NCBI RefSeq assembly: GCF_011049865.1
Contig: NZ_DRGY01000010.1
Location: 1 to 42,805 of the forward strand
Length of the DNA: 42,805 nt
Reading direction: 5' to 3'
From: Marinobacter antarcticus
GTDB taxonomy: Bacteria > Pseudomonadota > Gammaproteobacteria > Pseudomonadales > Oleiphilaceae
Part shown: piece after piece, positions 7,926 through 16,305 of the stretch
Position numbering within the stretch: position 1 is the stretch's first letter
Layout: the number at the start of each line of letters is the position of its first letter
Notes under the pieces: generated by a model
What the model was told of the DNA's origin: nothing
What the model saw: the letters and a program-made list of their open reading frames with translations, nothing else
Databases searched by the model: none
Position numbers and translations under genes: made by a program

Positions 7926-8989
7926 TAATCCGCTCCTGTTGCCCGCACTTCGAGCCGGTTAAGTACGTGGCTGAACACATCATCATAAGGTGCTTCGAAC
8001 CGTGCAGCCTCGCCGGTTACGGGCATAGCCAACTCAAGTACCCTGGCGTGCAGCATTAAACGCTGGCCGCCCACCGACCGGAATGCCTTAAGACTGACAT
8101 CATCCATATATTTGTCATCCCCTGCGATCGGATGACCGGCGTAGACGCTGTGAACGCGAATCTGATGGGTACGCCCGGTGACCGGTGACGCCTCCACCAG
8201 ACTGTAGCCGGCATAGCGTACCAGACAACGAAAGGCCGTTAGCGAGGCCTTACCGGCCTCATCCACCCTTACTCTTCGCTCGCCATTAGGCATTTCATAG
8301 CGTAACAACGGCTCATCAACGCGATTGAGCTTAGCGGGCCAACTCCCGGCCACCAACGCATGGTATTGCTTACGAATGCGCCTCTGTCTGAGTTCATCCT
8401 GGAGATAACGCAGCGCTGATCGCTTTTTGGCGACCATCACAAGCCCGGAGGTGTCTCTGTCCAGACGGTGTACAAGCTCAAGAAACCGCGCCTCCGGCCG
8501 CGCCGCTCGAAGCACCTCGATCAGGCCAAAACTGAGGCCGCTGCCACCATGCACCGCAATACCAGAGGGCTTATTGACCACCAGCATTTGCTCGTTTTCA
8601 AATATGACGGCGGCCTCCACCATGCTCTGAACCCGGCTGCCCGGCGCAGCCTGGGGCGCTTTTTCTTTTCGAACAACCGGAGGAATACGCACCTGATCGC
8701 CCGTGGCAACGCGCGTATCAGGCTTCACGCGCCCCTTGTTAATCCGCACTTCGCCTTTCCGAATAATGCGATAGATAATACTTCTGGGCACACCCCGGAG
8801 CTGCGCCAGCAAAAAATTGTCCAACCGCTGCCCATGATTGTCTTCGTCAACCGTTACCCACAGAACCTTCGGCTGAACGGACGCCTGCTCGTTACTTGCC
8901 GGTTTGGAGCCAGCCCCGTCGCCTGAGCGCGGCGGCGCTTTTTTGGCCTGAGCCTTGACCGGCTTTCCGTTAGCAGGCTTGCGAGACAT
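7925..8989 (-). CDS. rluC: RluC, 23S rRNA pseudouridine synthase
   Basis: RluC isomerises three uridines in 23S rRNA (955, 2504 and 2580 in E. coli numbering). The 354-residue protein has an S4 RNA-binding domain (about residues 54-105, RLDNFLLAQLRGVPRSIIYRI) and an RluA-type catalytic domain with HRLDRDTSG at 174-182, where Asp177 is catalytic. RTHQIRVH and HARVL near the C-terminus are family motifs. The first 40 residues are Lys/Ala/Pro-rich and lie outside the conserved fold. The ATG at 8987-8989 follows GAGGA. It is divergent from rne, as in E. coli and Pseudomonas. Confidence 0.95.
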   Translation of the reverse strand: MSRKPANGKPVKAQAKKAPPRSGDGAGSKPASNEQASVQPKVLWVTVDEDNHGQRLDNFLLAQLRGVPRSIIYRIIRKGEVRINKGRVKPDTRVATGDQVRIPPVVRKEKAPQAAPGSRVQSMVEAAVIFENEQMLVVNKPSGIAVHGGSGLSFGLIEVLRAARPEARFLELVHRLDRDTSGLVMVAKKRSALRYLQDELRQRRIRKQYHALVAGSWPAKLNRVDEPLLRYEMPNGERRVRVDEAGKASLTAFRCLVRYAGYSLVEASPVTGRTHQIRVHSVYAGHPIAGDDKYMDDVSLKAFRSVGGQRLMLHARVLELAMPVTGEAARFEAPYDDVFSHVLNRLEVRATGAD

Positions 8990-9000
8990 ACGATTCCTCT

Positions 9001-9030
9001 ATGCAGTGGTGAACGATGCAGTGGTTAACG
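9001..9030. repeat. 15-bp tandem direct repeat upstream of rluC
   Basis: Two adjacent 15-base copies, ATGCAGTGGTGAACG and ATGCAGTGGTTAACG, differ at one position. They lie 11 bases upstream of the rluC start, in what would be its 5' leader. No function can be read from sequence. Confidence 0.8.
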
Positions 9031-9046
9031 GGCGGTGCGAGCGGGA

Positions 9047-9075
9047 TTGAACGGTGCCCTGAATACTGTTATATT
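9047..9075 (+). promoter_or_regulatory. Candidate rne promoter with extended -10
   Basis: TTGAAC (9047-9052) and TATATT (9070-9075) are separated by 17 bases, and TGT directly precedes the -10, giving an extended -10 element. Transcription would start near 9082 and run through about 530 bases of leader into rne. This is the best plus-strand promoter in the rluC-rne gap; others closer to rne cannot be excluded. Confidence 0.6.
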
Positions 9076-9081
9076 CCGGTG

Positions 9082-9612
9082 TGATCTGTCGTTTGTCTAC
9101 GGCCTGGCCAAATCGAGTCAGAAGCCGGAGCGGCAGAAGTATACCGACACTATTCAAGAGTTTGAACGCCGAACGCCCAATCACTATCGGGCAAGGCGCA
9201 AGAAACGCTTCCGAAGTGCCAGGTCAGACCCGCTAAAGAAGCGGCGAACTGGCACCGGAAAAACTGAAACCGTGCGGAAAACCGCCGGGCGATATCGCAA
9301 AGAATCACTGCCACGCAAGGCCGGGCCGTCCAGCTTACGAATACGACGTGAGACCCAGGCACTTGTGTGAACTTGAAAACGGATTATATGCGCCAACAGA
9401 CACGAACCCTACACGATACCCTCCTGCCATCAGGCAGGCGGGATGTCAGCGGTGGTCTCAGATCAACAGGATCATACCCCGAGACGGTTTGATTTGTCTG
9501 TCCGCCGCTGCGCCCCTAATGTAACGGGGCTCTCGGCACGCTCGTCCTGCTTCGCAGATGCGTCGCCCTCTGGTTTTCTGTCAAAATTAAACGACAGGAA
9601 AATCTTCTTTCC
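9082..9612 (+). promoter_or_regulatory. Long 5' leader of rne, probable RNase E feedback-control region
   Basis: About 530 bases separate the candidate promoter from the rne ATG, and no credible gene lies here; one Arg/Lys-rich open frame in 9035-9370 looks non-coding. Perfect short stems occur at 9423-9438 (CCTGCC, loop ATCA, GGCAGG) and 9512-9530 (GCCCC, nine-base loop, GGGGC). E. coli rne has a 361-base structured leader through which RNase E degrades its own mRNA. Position and structure suggest the same here, but equivalence of individual hairpins is not shown. A weak AGGA lies about 13 bases before the ATG. Confidence 0.5.
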
Positions 9613-12600
9613 ATGAAAAGAATGCTTATTAATGCAACTCATCCAGAAGAGTTGCGCGTCGCCCTGGTTGACGGCCAGCGCCTGTTCGATCTCGATATCG
9701 AATCCAGCTCCCGCGAGCAGAAAAAAGCTAACATCTACAAAGGGCGCATTACCCGGGTTGAACCTAGCCTGGAAGCCGCCTTCGTTGATTTCGGCGCTGA
9801 CCGCCACGGCTTTCTTCCTCTGAAAGAAATCTCCAGGGATTACTTCAAAAAATCCTCTGGCCAGTCGGAAGGCAAGGTCAACATCAAGGAAGTGATTGCT
9901 GAAGGCCAGGAAGTCATCGTTCAGGTCGACAAAGAAGAGCGCGGCAACAAAGGCGCCGCCCTCACCACGTTTATTTCCCTCGCAGGCCGCTACCTTGTCC
10001 TGATGCCCAACAACCCCCATGCCGGTGGCATTTCGCGCCGCATTGAGGGTGAAGAGCGGGCACAATTGAAAGAAGCGATGAATAGCGTACAGGTACCCAA
10101 GTCCATGGGTATCATCGTGCGCACCGCCGGCATCGGCCGTACCACTGAAGAGTTGCAGTGGGACCTCGATTACCTGGTGCAATTCTGGGAGGCCATTACC
10201 CAGGCAGCCGGCGAGCGCAAAGCTCCCTTCCTCATTCATCAGGAAAGCAACGTTATTATCCGGGCGGTGCGTGACTACCTACGCCAGGATATCGGCGAGG
10301 TACTGATCGATTCGGAGAGCGTTTACGAAGATGTTCTGAACTTCGTACGGGCGGTCATGCCCACCTTCGAGAACAAGATCAAGCTGTACAAGGACGAGAT
10401 CCCACTGTTCAGCCGCTATCAGATTGAGGGCCAAATCGAAACCGCCTTCCAACGGGAAGTAAAACTCCCTTCTGGCGGATCGATCGTTATCGATCCTACC
10501 GAAGCATTGGTATCGATCGACATCAACTCATCTCGTGCCACCAAAGGTCACGATATTGAAGAGACTGCTTATCAGACGAACCTGGAAGCAGCGGAAGAGA
10601 TCGCACGTCAGCTTCGCCTACGCGATATGGGCGGCCTGATTGTCATCGATTTTATCGACATGACTCCCGCCAAGCACCAGCGCGAAGTTGAGCAGAAAAT
10701 GCGCGAAGCGCTGGAAATTGACCGGGCAAGGGTGCAAGTTGGAAAAATATCCCGGTTCGGTTTGCTTGAGATGTCTCGTCAGCGGCTGCGGCCTTCGCTG
10801 GGCGAGACCCGCAGTGAAGTGTGCCCCCGCTGTGAAGGCCAGGGCACCATTCGTGGTATCGAATCCCTTGCCCTGAGCATCATGCGCCTGATTTACGAAG
10901 AGTCGTCCAAAGAGAAGACAGGCGAAGTCCGGGCGATTGTGCCGGTTTCAGTGGCCACTTTCCTACTCAACGAAAAGCGCAAACAACTGGCGGATATTGA
11001 AGCTCGCCAAGAAGTCAGTGTTGTCGTTGTGCCCGTTCCCCACATGGAAACGCCGCACTTCGAAATTCTGCGCATGCGCGATGATGAATCCACGCCCGAG
11101 CACATCTCAAGCCATCAGGTAGCGCAAGAATACAGTGAGCGTGAAGAAGAGGTGCTTGAGGTGCCTGCAGCAGAGAAACCGGCTCGCGAACAGGCTGCCG
11201 TTAGGGCTATTCGCCCGGTTGCTGCCCCTGCCTCGACACCTAAAGAAGCACAGAGCACAGATTCAACAGAACAGGACGACAGCATTCTTCGTCGCATTGG
11301 CCGCAAGATTTCTTTCTTCTTCAGTGGTGAAGAAGAGCCGCAAACCGAAACCCGCGACAACGCGAACGCCAAATCCGGGGATCAACGCAGCCAGCCAGCA
11401 CGTCAGGATCGTCGCAAAACCCGCGTTGCGCGCGACGGTCAGAGCTCCGGTAATCAGAGTTCTGGCAACCAGAGCTCCGGCAGCAACAATCGCTCTGGCA
11501 ATGATCGTCGTCCAGGTAGCGGCCAGCAAAACCGCAACGATGATTCTCGTTCGCGCGGCCGCAACCGCAACGATGACCCGAATCGTTCTAGCCAGAATCG
11601 CCAGGCAGCCGACAAGGGCACCGAAAATAAAGTGCCCGAGAGTAAAGGCAACGACAATCGCGGTGACGATAACCGTCGTGATGGTCGCAAAGACAGCCAG
11701 AGTCGCGGACAGAGCCGCAACCGGCCTCAGCGTGACGCCAAAAACAACGCGGATCAAAAAGACACGAATCAGCAAGAGGCGCCGCAAAAAGCACCTGCTG
11801 CTGAAAAGCCCGGGTCTGACGAAACTCGTCGCAAGCCGCGCCGCCCGCGTAATCGCGACGGATCATCTTCCGAGACGCCTGCGTCTAATCCCGCAGCTCG
11901 CAAGAACGCTCGCAACGAGAAACACCAGAAAGATACCCAACCAGAAGGCGATCGTGACGGCGATAATGCCGATGTAAAATCAACTTCGGTAGCAGGCAAA
12001 AGCGCGGACCAAGCCGCAGCCAAAACACCGGTAACACAGCAAAGCGAACAGACGTTACCTGAACAGAAAGTAGCTTCTGAAGACAAGCCTGCGCAAAAGC
12101 CGGTGGCCGCCGCCGAGAGCAAGGAAGAGAAGGCACCCGTGGCAGCTTCGACACCTGAGCCTGAGACGCAGGCAGTATCGCAGGTTGAAAAGCCTGCAGA
12201 TCTGGCTTCTGCAGTTTCAAGCGCCGAAGAAAAGGCTCCCGCCGCTAAGCCGAAAGCGGCACCTACCGATGCAACAGCGGCCGCAGACCCGGCAGCAGTC
12301 GAGTCTCCGGCGGACACAAGTCCGAAGCCAGCGGCTCAGACCGGTGAAACCACGGTAGCCAGCAAACCCGTAGGCAGCGACGATAAAGAGCTCTCAGCTA
12401 GAAAAGGTGAAGAGCTCTCAGCCAAAGAAGGTGAAGAGCCTTCAGCCAAGGAACCTTCAACCGCAGAAACTGAAAAATCGGTGGCCAGCACAGAGACGAA
12501 CCCATCTAGCGATGAAAACACTGCGCCTCCTGTGAAGAAGCCGAGAGCAACGCCTGCCAGAAGCCGGAGCAAGGCGACTGCGGCGAAAAAACCTGCGGCA

Positions 12601-12789
12601 GAATCACCAGTAGAATCACCGACAGCGCCTTCCGAAACGGCCCAGAGCGAAAAAGCGCCAGAGCCTGCCGCAAAGCCGGAAATGGAAACGGGCGTTCCAG
12701 TAACACCCGGGCGTGCTTACAACGACCCCCGTGAAGTTCGCAAGCGTCAACGATTAGCCGAAGCCGCGAAAAATTCCGGGAGTAATTAA
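9613..12789 (+). CDS. rne: Ribonuclease E
   Basis: This essential endoribonuclease starts decay of most mRNAs, processes rRNA and tRNA, and scaffolds the degradosome at the inner membrane. In the 1058 residues the catalytic half is aligned without gaps to E. coli numbering: S1 domain (about 37-120), active-site Asp303 (SIDINS) and Asp346 (IVIDFIDM), and the zinc-link Cys404/Cys407 (CPRCEGQG). Residues about 556-572 ([14 protein letters not shown]) form a probable amphipathic membrane-targeting helix. The remaining 480 residues are low complexity: an Arg/Asn/Asp-rich RNA-binding stretch, an Ala/Pro/Glu-rich linker with short repeats, and the terminal [15 protein letters not shown], resembling the NDPR-type partner-binding motif of pseudomonad RNase E. 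The UPF0149 gene follows after three bases. Confidence 0.98.
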   Translation: MKRMLINATHPEELRVALVDGQRLFDLDIESSSREQKKANIYKGRITRVEPSLEAAFVDFGADRHGFLPLKEISRDYFKKSSGQSEGKVNIKEVIAEGQEVIVQVDKEERGNKGAALTTFISLAGRYLVLMPNNPHAGGISRRIEGEERAQLKEAMNSVQVPKSMGIIVRTAGIGRTTEELQWDLDYLVQFWEAITQAAGERKAPFLIHQESNVIIRAVRDYLRQDIGEVLIDSESVYEDVLNFVRAVMPTFENKIKLYKDEIPLFSRYQIEGQIETAFQREVKLPSGGSIVIDPTEALVSIDINSSRATKGHDIEETAYQTNLEAAEEIARQLRLRDMGGLIVIDFIDMTPAKHQREVEQKMREALEIDRARVQVGKISRFGLLEMSRQRLRPSLGETRSEVCPRCEGQGTIRGIESLALSIMRLIYEESSKEKTGEVRAIVPVSVATFLLNEKRKQLADIEARQEVSVVVVPVPHMETPHFEILRMRDDESTPEHISSHQVAQEYSEREEEVLEVPAAEKPAREQAAVRAIRPVAAPASTPKEAQSTDSTEQDDSILRRIGRKISFFFSGEEEPQTETRDNANAKSGDQRSQPARQDRRKTRVARDGQSSGNQSSGNQSSGSNNRSGNDRRPGSGQQNRNDDSRSRGRNRNDDPNRSSQNRQAADKGTENKVPESKGNDNRGDDNRRDGRKDSQSRGQSRNRPQRDAKNNADQKDTNQQEAPQKAPAAEKPGSDETRRKPRRPRNRDGSSSETPASNPAARKNARNEKHQKDTQPEGDRDGDNADVKSTSVAGKSADQAAAKTPVTQQSEQTLPEQKVASEDKPAQKPVAAAESKEEKAPVAASTPEPETQAVSQVEKPADLASAVSSAEEKAPAAKPKAAPTDATAAADPAAVESPADTSPKPAAQTGETTVASKPVGSDDKELSARKGEELSAKEGEEPSAKEPSTAETEKSVASTETNPSSDENTAPPVKKPRATPARSRSKATAAKKPAAESPVESPTAPSETAQSEKAPEPAAKPEMETGVPVTPGRAYNDPREVRKRQRLAEAAKNSGSN
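11440..11484 (+). repeat. Three 15-bp repeats in rne encoding QSSGN
   Basis: Three consecutive 15-base units encode [10 protein letters not shown] and QSSGS in the disordered C-terminal half of RNase E. The units differ at several third-codon positions, so the peptide repeat is kept better than the DNA. Confidence 0.85.
12385..12450 (+). repeat. 24-bp repeats in rne encoding [22 protein letters not shown]
   Basis: Two full 24-base units and one 18-base partial unit lie end to end in the linker region of rne. They share GAGCTCTCAGC-type cores and probably arose by recent slippage or unequal exchange. Copy number is likely to vary among strains. Confidence 0.8.
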
Positions 12790-12792
12790 GGC

Positions 12793-13335
12793 ATGCTGAG
12801 CAATTCCGACATTGAAGCGCTGGAAGACATATTGTTTGCAGATCCCTGGGGCGACGATGCTTTGGATTTTTTCGGCTTCCATGGGGCTGTTTGCGCCAGC
12901 GTTGTCGGACCGGTCAAACCGAGCGTAGAAACGATCTTCCGCCTGGTTACAGGTACCGATGAGACACCTGGCGGCGGAATACCGGAAACCTTCCGCCAGT
13001 GCGTCACAAAACTGGCGGGAGCCATGGCTCAGGCACTTGAAATGGGTCAGTCTCTGGAATTGCCAGAGCCTGAGGACGGGGATCCCATGAACGCACTTGA
13101 GAATTGGTGCGCGGGATTTGTCGACACGTTTCTGGAACATGAGGACGAGTGGCTGGATGCCGCAAGCGAGGAGGAGGCCGCCGATTTGATGGTGCCTATG
13201 CTTACGTTGTCGGGCCTGTTTGACGACGAAGATTTCCAGAACGTTCGCAACAGCGAAAAATTGTCAAGTCAGATGGCAGACGCTATTCCGGACTCATTGA
13301 CGGACCTTTATCTGCTGTTCCACGCGCCGGATTAA
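12793..13335 (+). CDS. UPF0149 (YgfB/YecA-like) family protein
   Basis: This 180-residue acidic protein matches the UPF0149 family: an N-terminal LSNSDIEALEDILF helix, the internal segment FHGAVCASVVGP with the family's GFLTA-like position, and the diagnostic NWCAGFVDTFLEHEDEW. It has no signal peptide, membrane segment or catalytic motif. Family members are cytosolic proteins of largely unknown role. Its ATG lies three bases after the rne stop, so it is probably co-translated with RNase E. Its TAA overlaps the stop codon of the convergent PHP gene within the tetranucleotide TTAA. Confidence 0.8.
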   Translation: MLSNSDIEALEDILFADPWGDDALDFFGFHGAVCASVVGPVKPSVETIFRLVTGTDETPGGGIPETFRQCVTKLAGAMAQALEMGQSLELPEPEDGDPMNALENWCAGFVDTFLEHEDEWLDAASEEEAADLMVPMLTLSGLFDDEDFQNVRNSEKLSSQMADAIPDSLTDLYLLFHAPD

Positions 13336-14210
13336 GCCGACGCGTTAAGGCCAGGAACTTGCCTGAACTTATGCCAGACCGGCTCCAGCCCGTCTGGCAT
13401 TTTCATAATGCGACCTAACTCACACCAGGGTGCGCCGGGAAAGTGAAAGTCACTGCCCTGAGACGCCAACAGTTTCTCTCGCATGCACAGCTCCGTCAGG
13501 AAGCCCAGGTCTCCACTGGATTGTCCTGAGGTCGACACTTCGATAGCCTGCCCGCCCGCGCGGCGAAAATCGGCTGTAAGGTCTCGAAGCTTCGTTGCCG
13601 TAAGCTTATATTTCCTCGGATGAGCCAACACGGCAATTCCGCCGGCTGAATTAATCCACCGCACGATCTCCGGCAACTCAGGCCAATACGCCTTCACATC
13701 ACCCGCCTTGCCACTACCCAAGTAACGCTTGAACGCCTGCGCGGCGTTTTTCACGATACCCGCTTCAACCAACACCCTTGCAAAGTGTGGTCGCCCTGGC
13801 ACGTCGCCACCGGACTCTGCGGTGGCACGTTTCAGCAAATCAGGAATATCAAGCTTACTCAGCCGCTCGGCAATCATACTCGCCCTCGCCCAGCGATTGC
13901 GGTTCTGCTGCGCCAGTGCCTCTTGGAAATCCTGGTTGTCGATGTCAAAATCCAGACCCACAATGTGTATTGTGTTGCTACGCCAGACACAGGAGAGCTC
14001 GATTCCCGGAATCAACACGATATCGTTGGCTTTTGCTGCGCTGCGCGCCTCTTCGAGACCGTTAATGGTATCGTGATCAGTAAGAGCAAGGTGCGTAACC
14101 TTTTTTTCTGCAGCCCGATTGACGAGTTCTGTTGGCGTGAGAGCCCCGTCTGACGCGGTGCTATGGCAATGCAGATCAATGCACAAAACAGGGTCTTGCG
14201 GTATAGTCAC
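13332..14210 (-). CDS. PHP-domain phosphoesterase, RNase AM (YciV) type
   Basis: PHP proteins of this type hydrolyse 3',5'-nucleotide bisphosphates; E. coli YciV (RNase AM) also trims 5' ends of rRNA. The 292-residue protein has metal-binding motifs [11 protein letters not shown] near the N-terminus, [27 protein letters not shown] and [10 protein letters not shown], in family order. I chose the GTG at 14208-14210 because GGA lies about eight bases upstream and the protein then begins [17 protein letters not shown]; a TTG eleven codons upstream (14243) is the alternative. It is divergent from yciI and converges with the UPF0149 gene. Confidence 0.9.
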   Translation of the reverse strand: MTIPQDPVLCIDLHCHSTASDGALTPTELVNRAAEKKVTHLALTDHDTINGLEEARSAAKANDIVLIPGIELSCVWRSNTIHIVGLDFDIDNQDFQEALAQQNRNRWARASMIAERLSKLDIPDLLKRATAESGGDVPGRPHFARVLVEAGIVKNAAQAFKRYLGSGKAGDVKAYWPELPEIVRWINSAGGIAVLAHPRKYKLTATKLRDLTADFRRAGGQAIEVSTSGQSSGDLGFLTELCMREKLLASQGSDFHFPGAPWCELGRIMKMPDGLEPVWHKFRQVPGLNASA

Positions 14211-14244
14211 AAAAATTCCAGAGTGAAGTAAGTGGCACACCAAC

Positions 14245-14288
14245 GTTGGTCAAACAGGGTTGGTGCGAAACAGGGTGGTGTGAAACAG
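14245..14288. repeat. Three imperfect 14-16 bp repeats between the PHP gene and yciI
   Basis: Copies GTTGGTCAAACAGG, GTTGGTGCGAAACAGG and GTGGTGTGAAACAG lie head to tail just upstream of yciI, in the divergent promoter region. They could be a local slippage product or an iterated binding site; nothing in the sequence decides. Confidence 0.65.
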
Positions 14289-14350
14289 TGTACCAGCCAT
14301 TCAACTCCATGCATTACTTAACAAGCTCGATCACAGACCCGGAGAACTGC

Positions 14351-14650
14351 ATGTACTACGCCATTATCAGTGAAGATGTCGATAACAGCCTGCCTATGCG
14401 CCAGACCGCAAGACCGGCTCACGTCGAGAGACTGCACGAACTGAAAGCACAAGGGCGGCTTCTGGTGGCAGGACCTCACCCGGCTGTTGATACCGCCGAC
14501 CCCGGCGACGCGGGCTTTTCGGGGAGTCTTGTCATCGCGGAATTCGATTCTCTGGTCGCAGCTCAGGCCTGGGCAGACAGCGACCCCTATGTGGACGCGG
14601 GCGTTTACCATAAAGTGATCGTTAAGCCGTTCAAGGTTGTGCTGCCTTAG
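14351..14650 (+). CDS. YciI family protein
   Basis: This 99-residue alpha/beta-barrel-like protein begins [31 protein letters not shown] and contains AGPHPAVD and [28 protein letters not shown], matching E. coli YciI throughout. The family has a conserved His/Asp pair and is thought to be enzymatic, but the reaction is not established for this subgroup. The ATG at 14351 follows GGAG by six bases; the open frame reaches further upstream through repeat DNA and is not conserved. It is divergent from the PHP gene, and yci genes cluster similarly in other gammaproteobacteria. Confidence 0.9.
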   Translation: MYYAIISEDVDNSLPMRQTARPAHVERLHELKAQGRLLVAGPHPAVDTADPGDAGFSGSLVIAEFDSLVAAQAWADSDPYVDAGVYHKVIVKPFKVVLP

Positions 14651-14784
14651 AATCGCCGGGGTCGCGGGAATCCTTCCATGAGCTTATTGTAATGACAGCT
14701 CGCTTGAACAACCGGAAATCTGTGACAAAATTGCGGCTTTGACACAACGTATTTTTTAAACCGAATATCGTGGGAATTTTGCCA

Positions 14785-15456
14785 GTGACGCTCTTTCGCC
14801 TTGCCATCAGTGCGCTTTTTATACTGTCCTCCATCGCTGCGGCTCAGGCCAAAACCGCTTGGGTTGATGATCAACTCTATCTTCCCGTGCGATCTGGCGC
14901 CGGTTCTCAATACCGTATCATTGAGAACGCTGTGCCCAGCGGCACCGCACTGGAAGTTATTGAAACATCTGATTCCGGCTATACTCGAGTACGCACCCCA
15001 AAAGGCAACGACGGCTGGGTATCCAGCCAGTATCTCAGTGACACACCGATTGCCGCAGACCGGCTGAGAACCGTAAGCCGTCAGCTTGAACAGGCCCAGA
15101 CTGAACTGTCTACGCTGAAAGGCCAGCTGAGCGAGGTTTCCAGTGAAAGAGATTCACTAAGCAACGCAGAGTCGTCTTTGTCGACCCGCTCGGAGGAGTT
15201 GCAGCAAGAGCTCAGGCGCATTAAGAATATTGCGTCGGATTCGATTAATCTGAAGCGTCGGAACGGGGAGTTACTGGAGGAAAGTCAGAAGCTGCGTAAT
15301 GATCTCGAAGTGCTTACCGCAGAGAACGAGCGACTTGAAGCCAGCAAAGAATCCGATTTCATGCTGGTAGGGGCCGGGCTCGTCTTCGGAGGGGTACTTC
15401 TCGCGTTGGTTATACCGATGCTCAAACCCACAAGAAAAGCCGATAACTGGGCCTGA
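14785..15456 (+). CDS. Secreted SH3-domain protein with C-terminal membrane anchor (TIGR04211/YgiM type)
   Basis: The protein has a signal peptide ending near AAQA, a bacterial SH3 domain (LYLPVRSGAGSQYRIIENAVPSGTALEVIE to GNDGWVSSQYL), a long coiled coil rich in Gln/Glu/Leu/Ser (about residues 90-185), and a C-terminal membrane helix (MLVGAGLVFGGVLLALVIPML) followed by KPTRKADNW. That order is the YgiM/TIGR04211 layout, which places the SH3 and coiled coil in the periplasm. I prefer GTG at 14785, nine bases after GGGA, over the in-frame GTG at 14770, which lacks a ribosome site. The PilZ gene follows after five bases. Function is unknown; a cell-wall role is inferred. Confidence 0.85.
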   Translation: MTLFRLAISALFILSSIAAAQAKTAWVDDQLYLPVRSGAGSQYRIIENAVPSGTALEVIETSDSGYTRVRTPKGNDGWVSSQYLSDTPIAADRLRTVSRQLEQAQTELSTLKGQLSEVSSERDSLSNAESSLSTRSEELQQELRRIKNIASDSINLKRRNGELLEESQKLRNDLEVLTAENERLEASKESDFMLVGAGLVFGGVLLALVIPMLKPTRKADNWA

Positions 15457-15461
15457 ACGTT

Positions 15462-15752
15462 ATGAAGGACTATTCAGAGAAGCGCGATTTTCATCGCATG
15501 CAGGTTGAATCGGAAATCGAGATCACCGATAGCAAGGGCAACACGTTTGCGGGTACCTGCAGGGACCTCAGCGCAACGGGTATGCAGCTGTTTGTGCGCA
15601 ACCCGGTGGCCGTGGGAGAAGAACTGAACACGGTACTGCACCCAGGCAGTGATCAGTTCCCTCCGCTGGAAACGATCTGTGAGGTCATCCGGTGCGAATC
15701 GGAGGGTGACGGCTTCTTGTTGGGAACCAACATCAGCAAAGTCACCCGTTAG
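15462..15752 (+). CDS. PilZ-domain protein, probable c-di-GMP receptor
   Basis: This 96-residue protein is a single PilZ domain. The RxxxR motif is RDFHR (residues 8-12) and the second motif DxSxxG is DLSATG, the two elements that contact cyclic di-GMP in the family. It ends shortly after the expected beta-barrel with no output domain, so it would act through a partner. It starts five bases after the SH3-domain membrane protein, suggesting co-transcription and perhaps a shared envelope function. The second link is inference. Confidence 0.9.
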   Translation: MKDYSEKRDFHRMQVESEIEITDSKGNTFAGTCRDLSATGMQLFVRNPVAVGEELNTVLHPGSDQFPPLETICEVIRCESEGDGFLLGTNISKVTR

Positions 15753-15794
15753 TCTGCAGTCCTGCCCTCGCACTTGTTAACCAAAGGCGAGGCC

Positions 15795-16274
15795 CTAAAC
15801 CAAGGGCCTCTGTGATACAACAATACCGTTATTGTCAGCGTATACGTAGTGCCCCGGCCGGAACGTTACGCCATGGAACGTCACCGGCACATCCAGGTCG
15901 CCCAAGCCGCGCTTTTCACTCTTTCGAGGATAGGTCGCAAGCGCCTGGACCCCCAAATCCGTTTTGCCTATCTCGTCGACATCCCTCACGCAGCCATAAA
16001 TAATCAGCCCCGCCCAACCGTTACTGGCGGCTTTTTCAGCGAGCATATCGCCCAGCAGCGCGTGCCGCATTGAACCGCCGCCGTCGACGACCATCACCCG
16101 CCCTTTGCCGGGCAACCCTACTTGCTCCTTGACGACCGAATTATCTTCAAAGCACTTTACGGTGACGATTTCGCCACCGAAGGCTTTTATTCCGCCGTAA
16201 TTATTGAAGCCAGGTGCCACCACCTCAACTTCCGGATACTCGTCACACAAATCCGGGGTAATAATCGTTGCCAC
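15795..16274 (-). CDS. rraA: RraA, regulator of ribonuclease activity A
   Basis: RraA binds RNase E and lowers its activity, changing mRNA abundance. The 159-residue protein has the family N-terminus [14 protein letters not shown] and the signatures [44 protein letters not shown], and [12 protein letters not shown]. Related RraA-like proteins are aldolases, but length and context fit E. coli RraA. The start is GTG at 16272-16274, nine bases after AAGGAG. It follows ppsA by 31 bases on the same strand. A perfect 8-bp hairpin (15789-15796 with 15803-15810) spans its stop codon but lacks a clear T-run. Confidence 0.94.
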   Translation of the reverse strand: MATIITPDLCDEYPEVEVVAPGFNNYGGIKAFGGEIVTVKCFEDNSVVKEQVGLPGKGRVMVVDGGGSMRHALLGDMLAEKAASNGWAGLIIYGCVRDVDEIGKTDLGVQALATYPRKSEKRGLGDLDVPVTFHGVTFRPGHYVYADNNGIVVSQRPLV

Positions 16275-16305
16275 GCTATTTCGCTCCTTTCGTGCAGAAC
16301 GTTAA

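Noticed and set aside
9035..9370. A 111-codon plus-strand open frame in the rluC-rne gap, rich in Arg and Lys
   Set aside because: It overlaps the candidate rne promoter, has no ribosome site, and its composition is that of a shadow in GC-rich leader DNA; no recognisable family.
11135..12317. Long alternative frames on both strands inside the 3' half of rne
   Set aside because: They are low-complexity Ala/Arg/Ser shadows of the biased codon use in the RNase E linker, which itself is in a continuous, conserved frame.
14246..14350. Upstream extension of yciI through the repeat region
   Set aside because: The extension encodes non-conserved repeat sequence ([10 protein letters not shown]), while the ATG at 14351 has a ribosome site and matches the family N-terminus.
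15789..15810. Perfect 8-bp hairpin at the rraA stop as a terminator
   Set aside because: It overlaps the stop codon and no run of T follows closely on either strand; kept only as a note.
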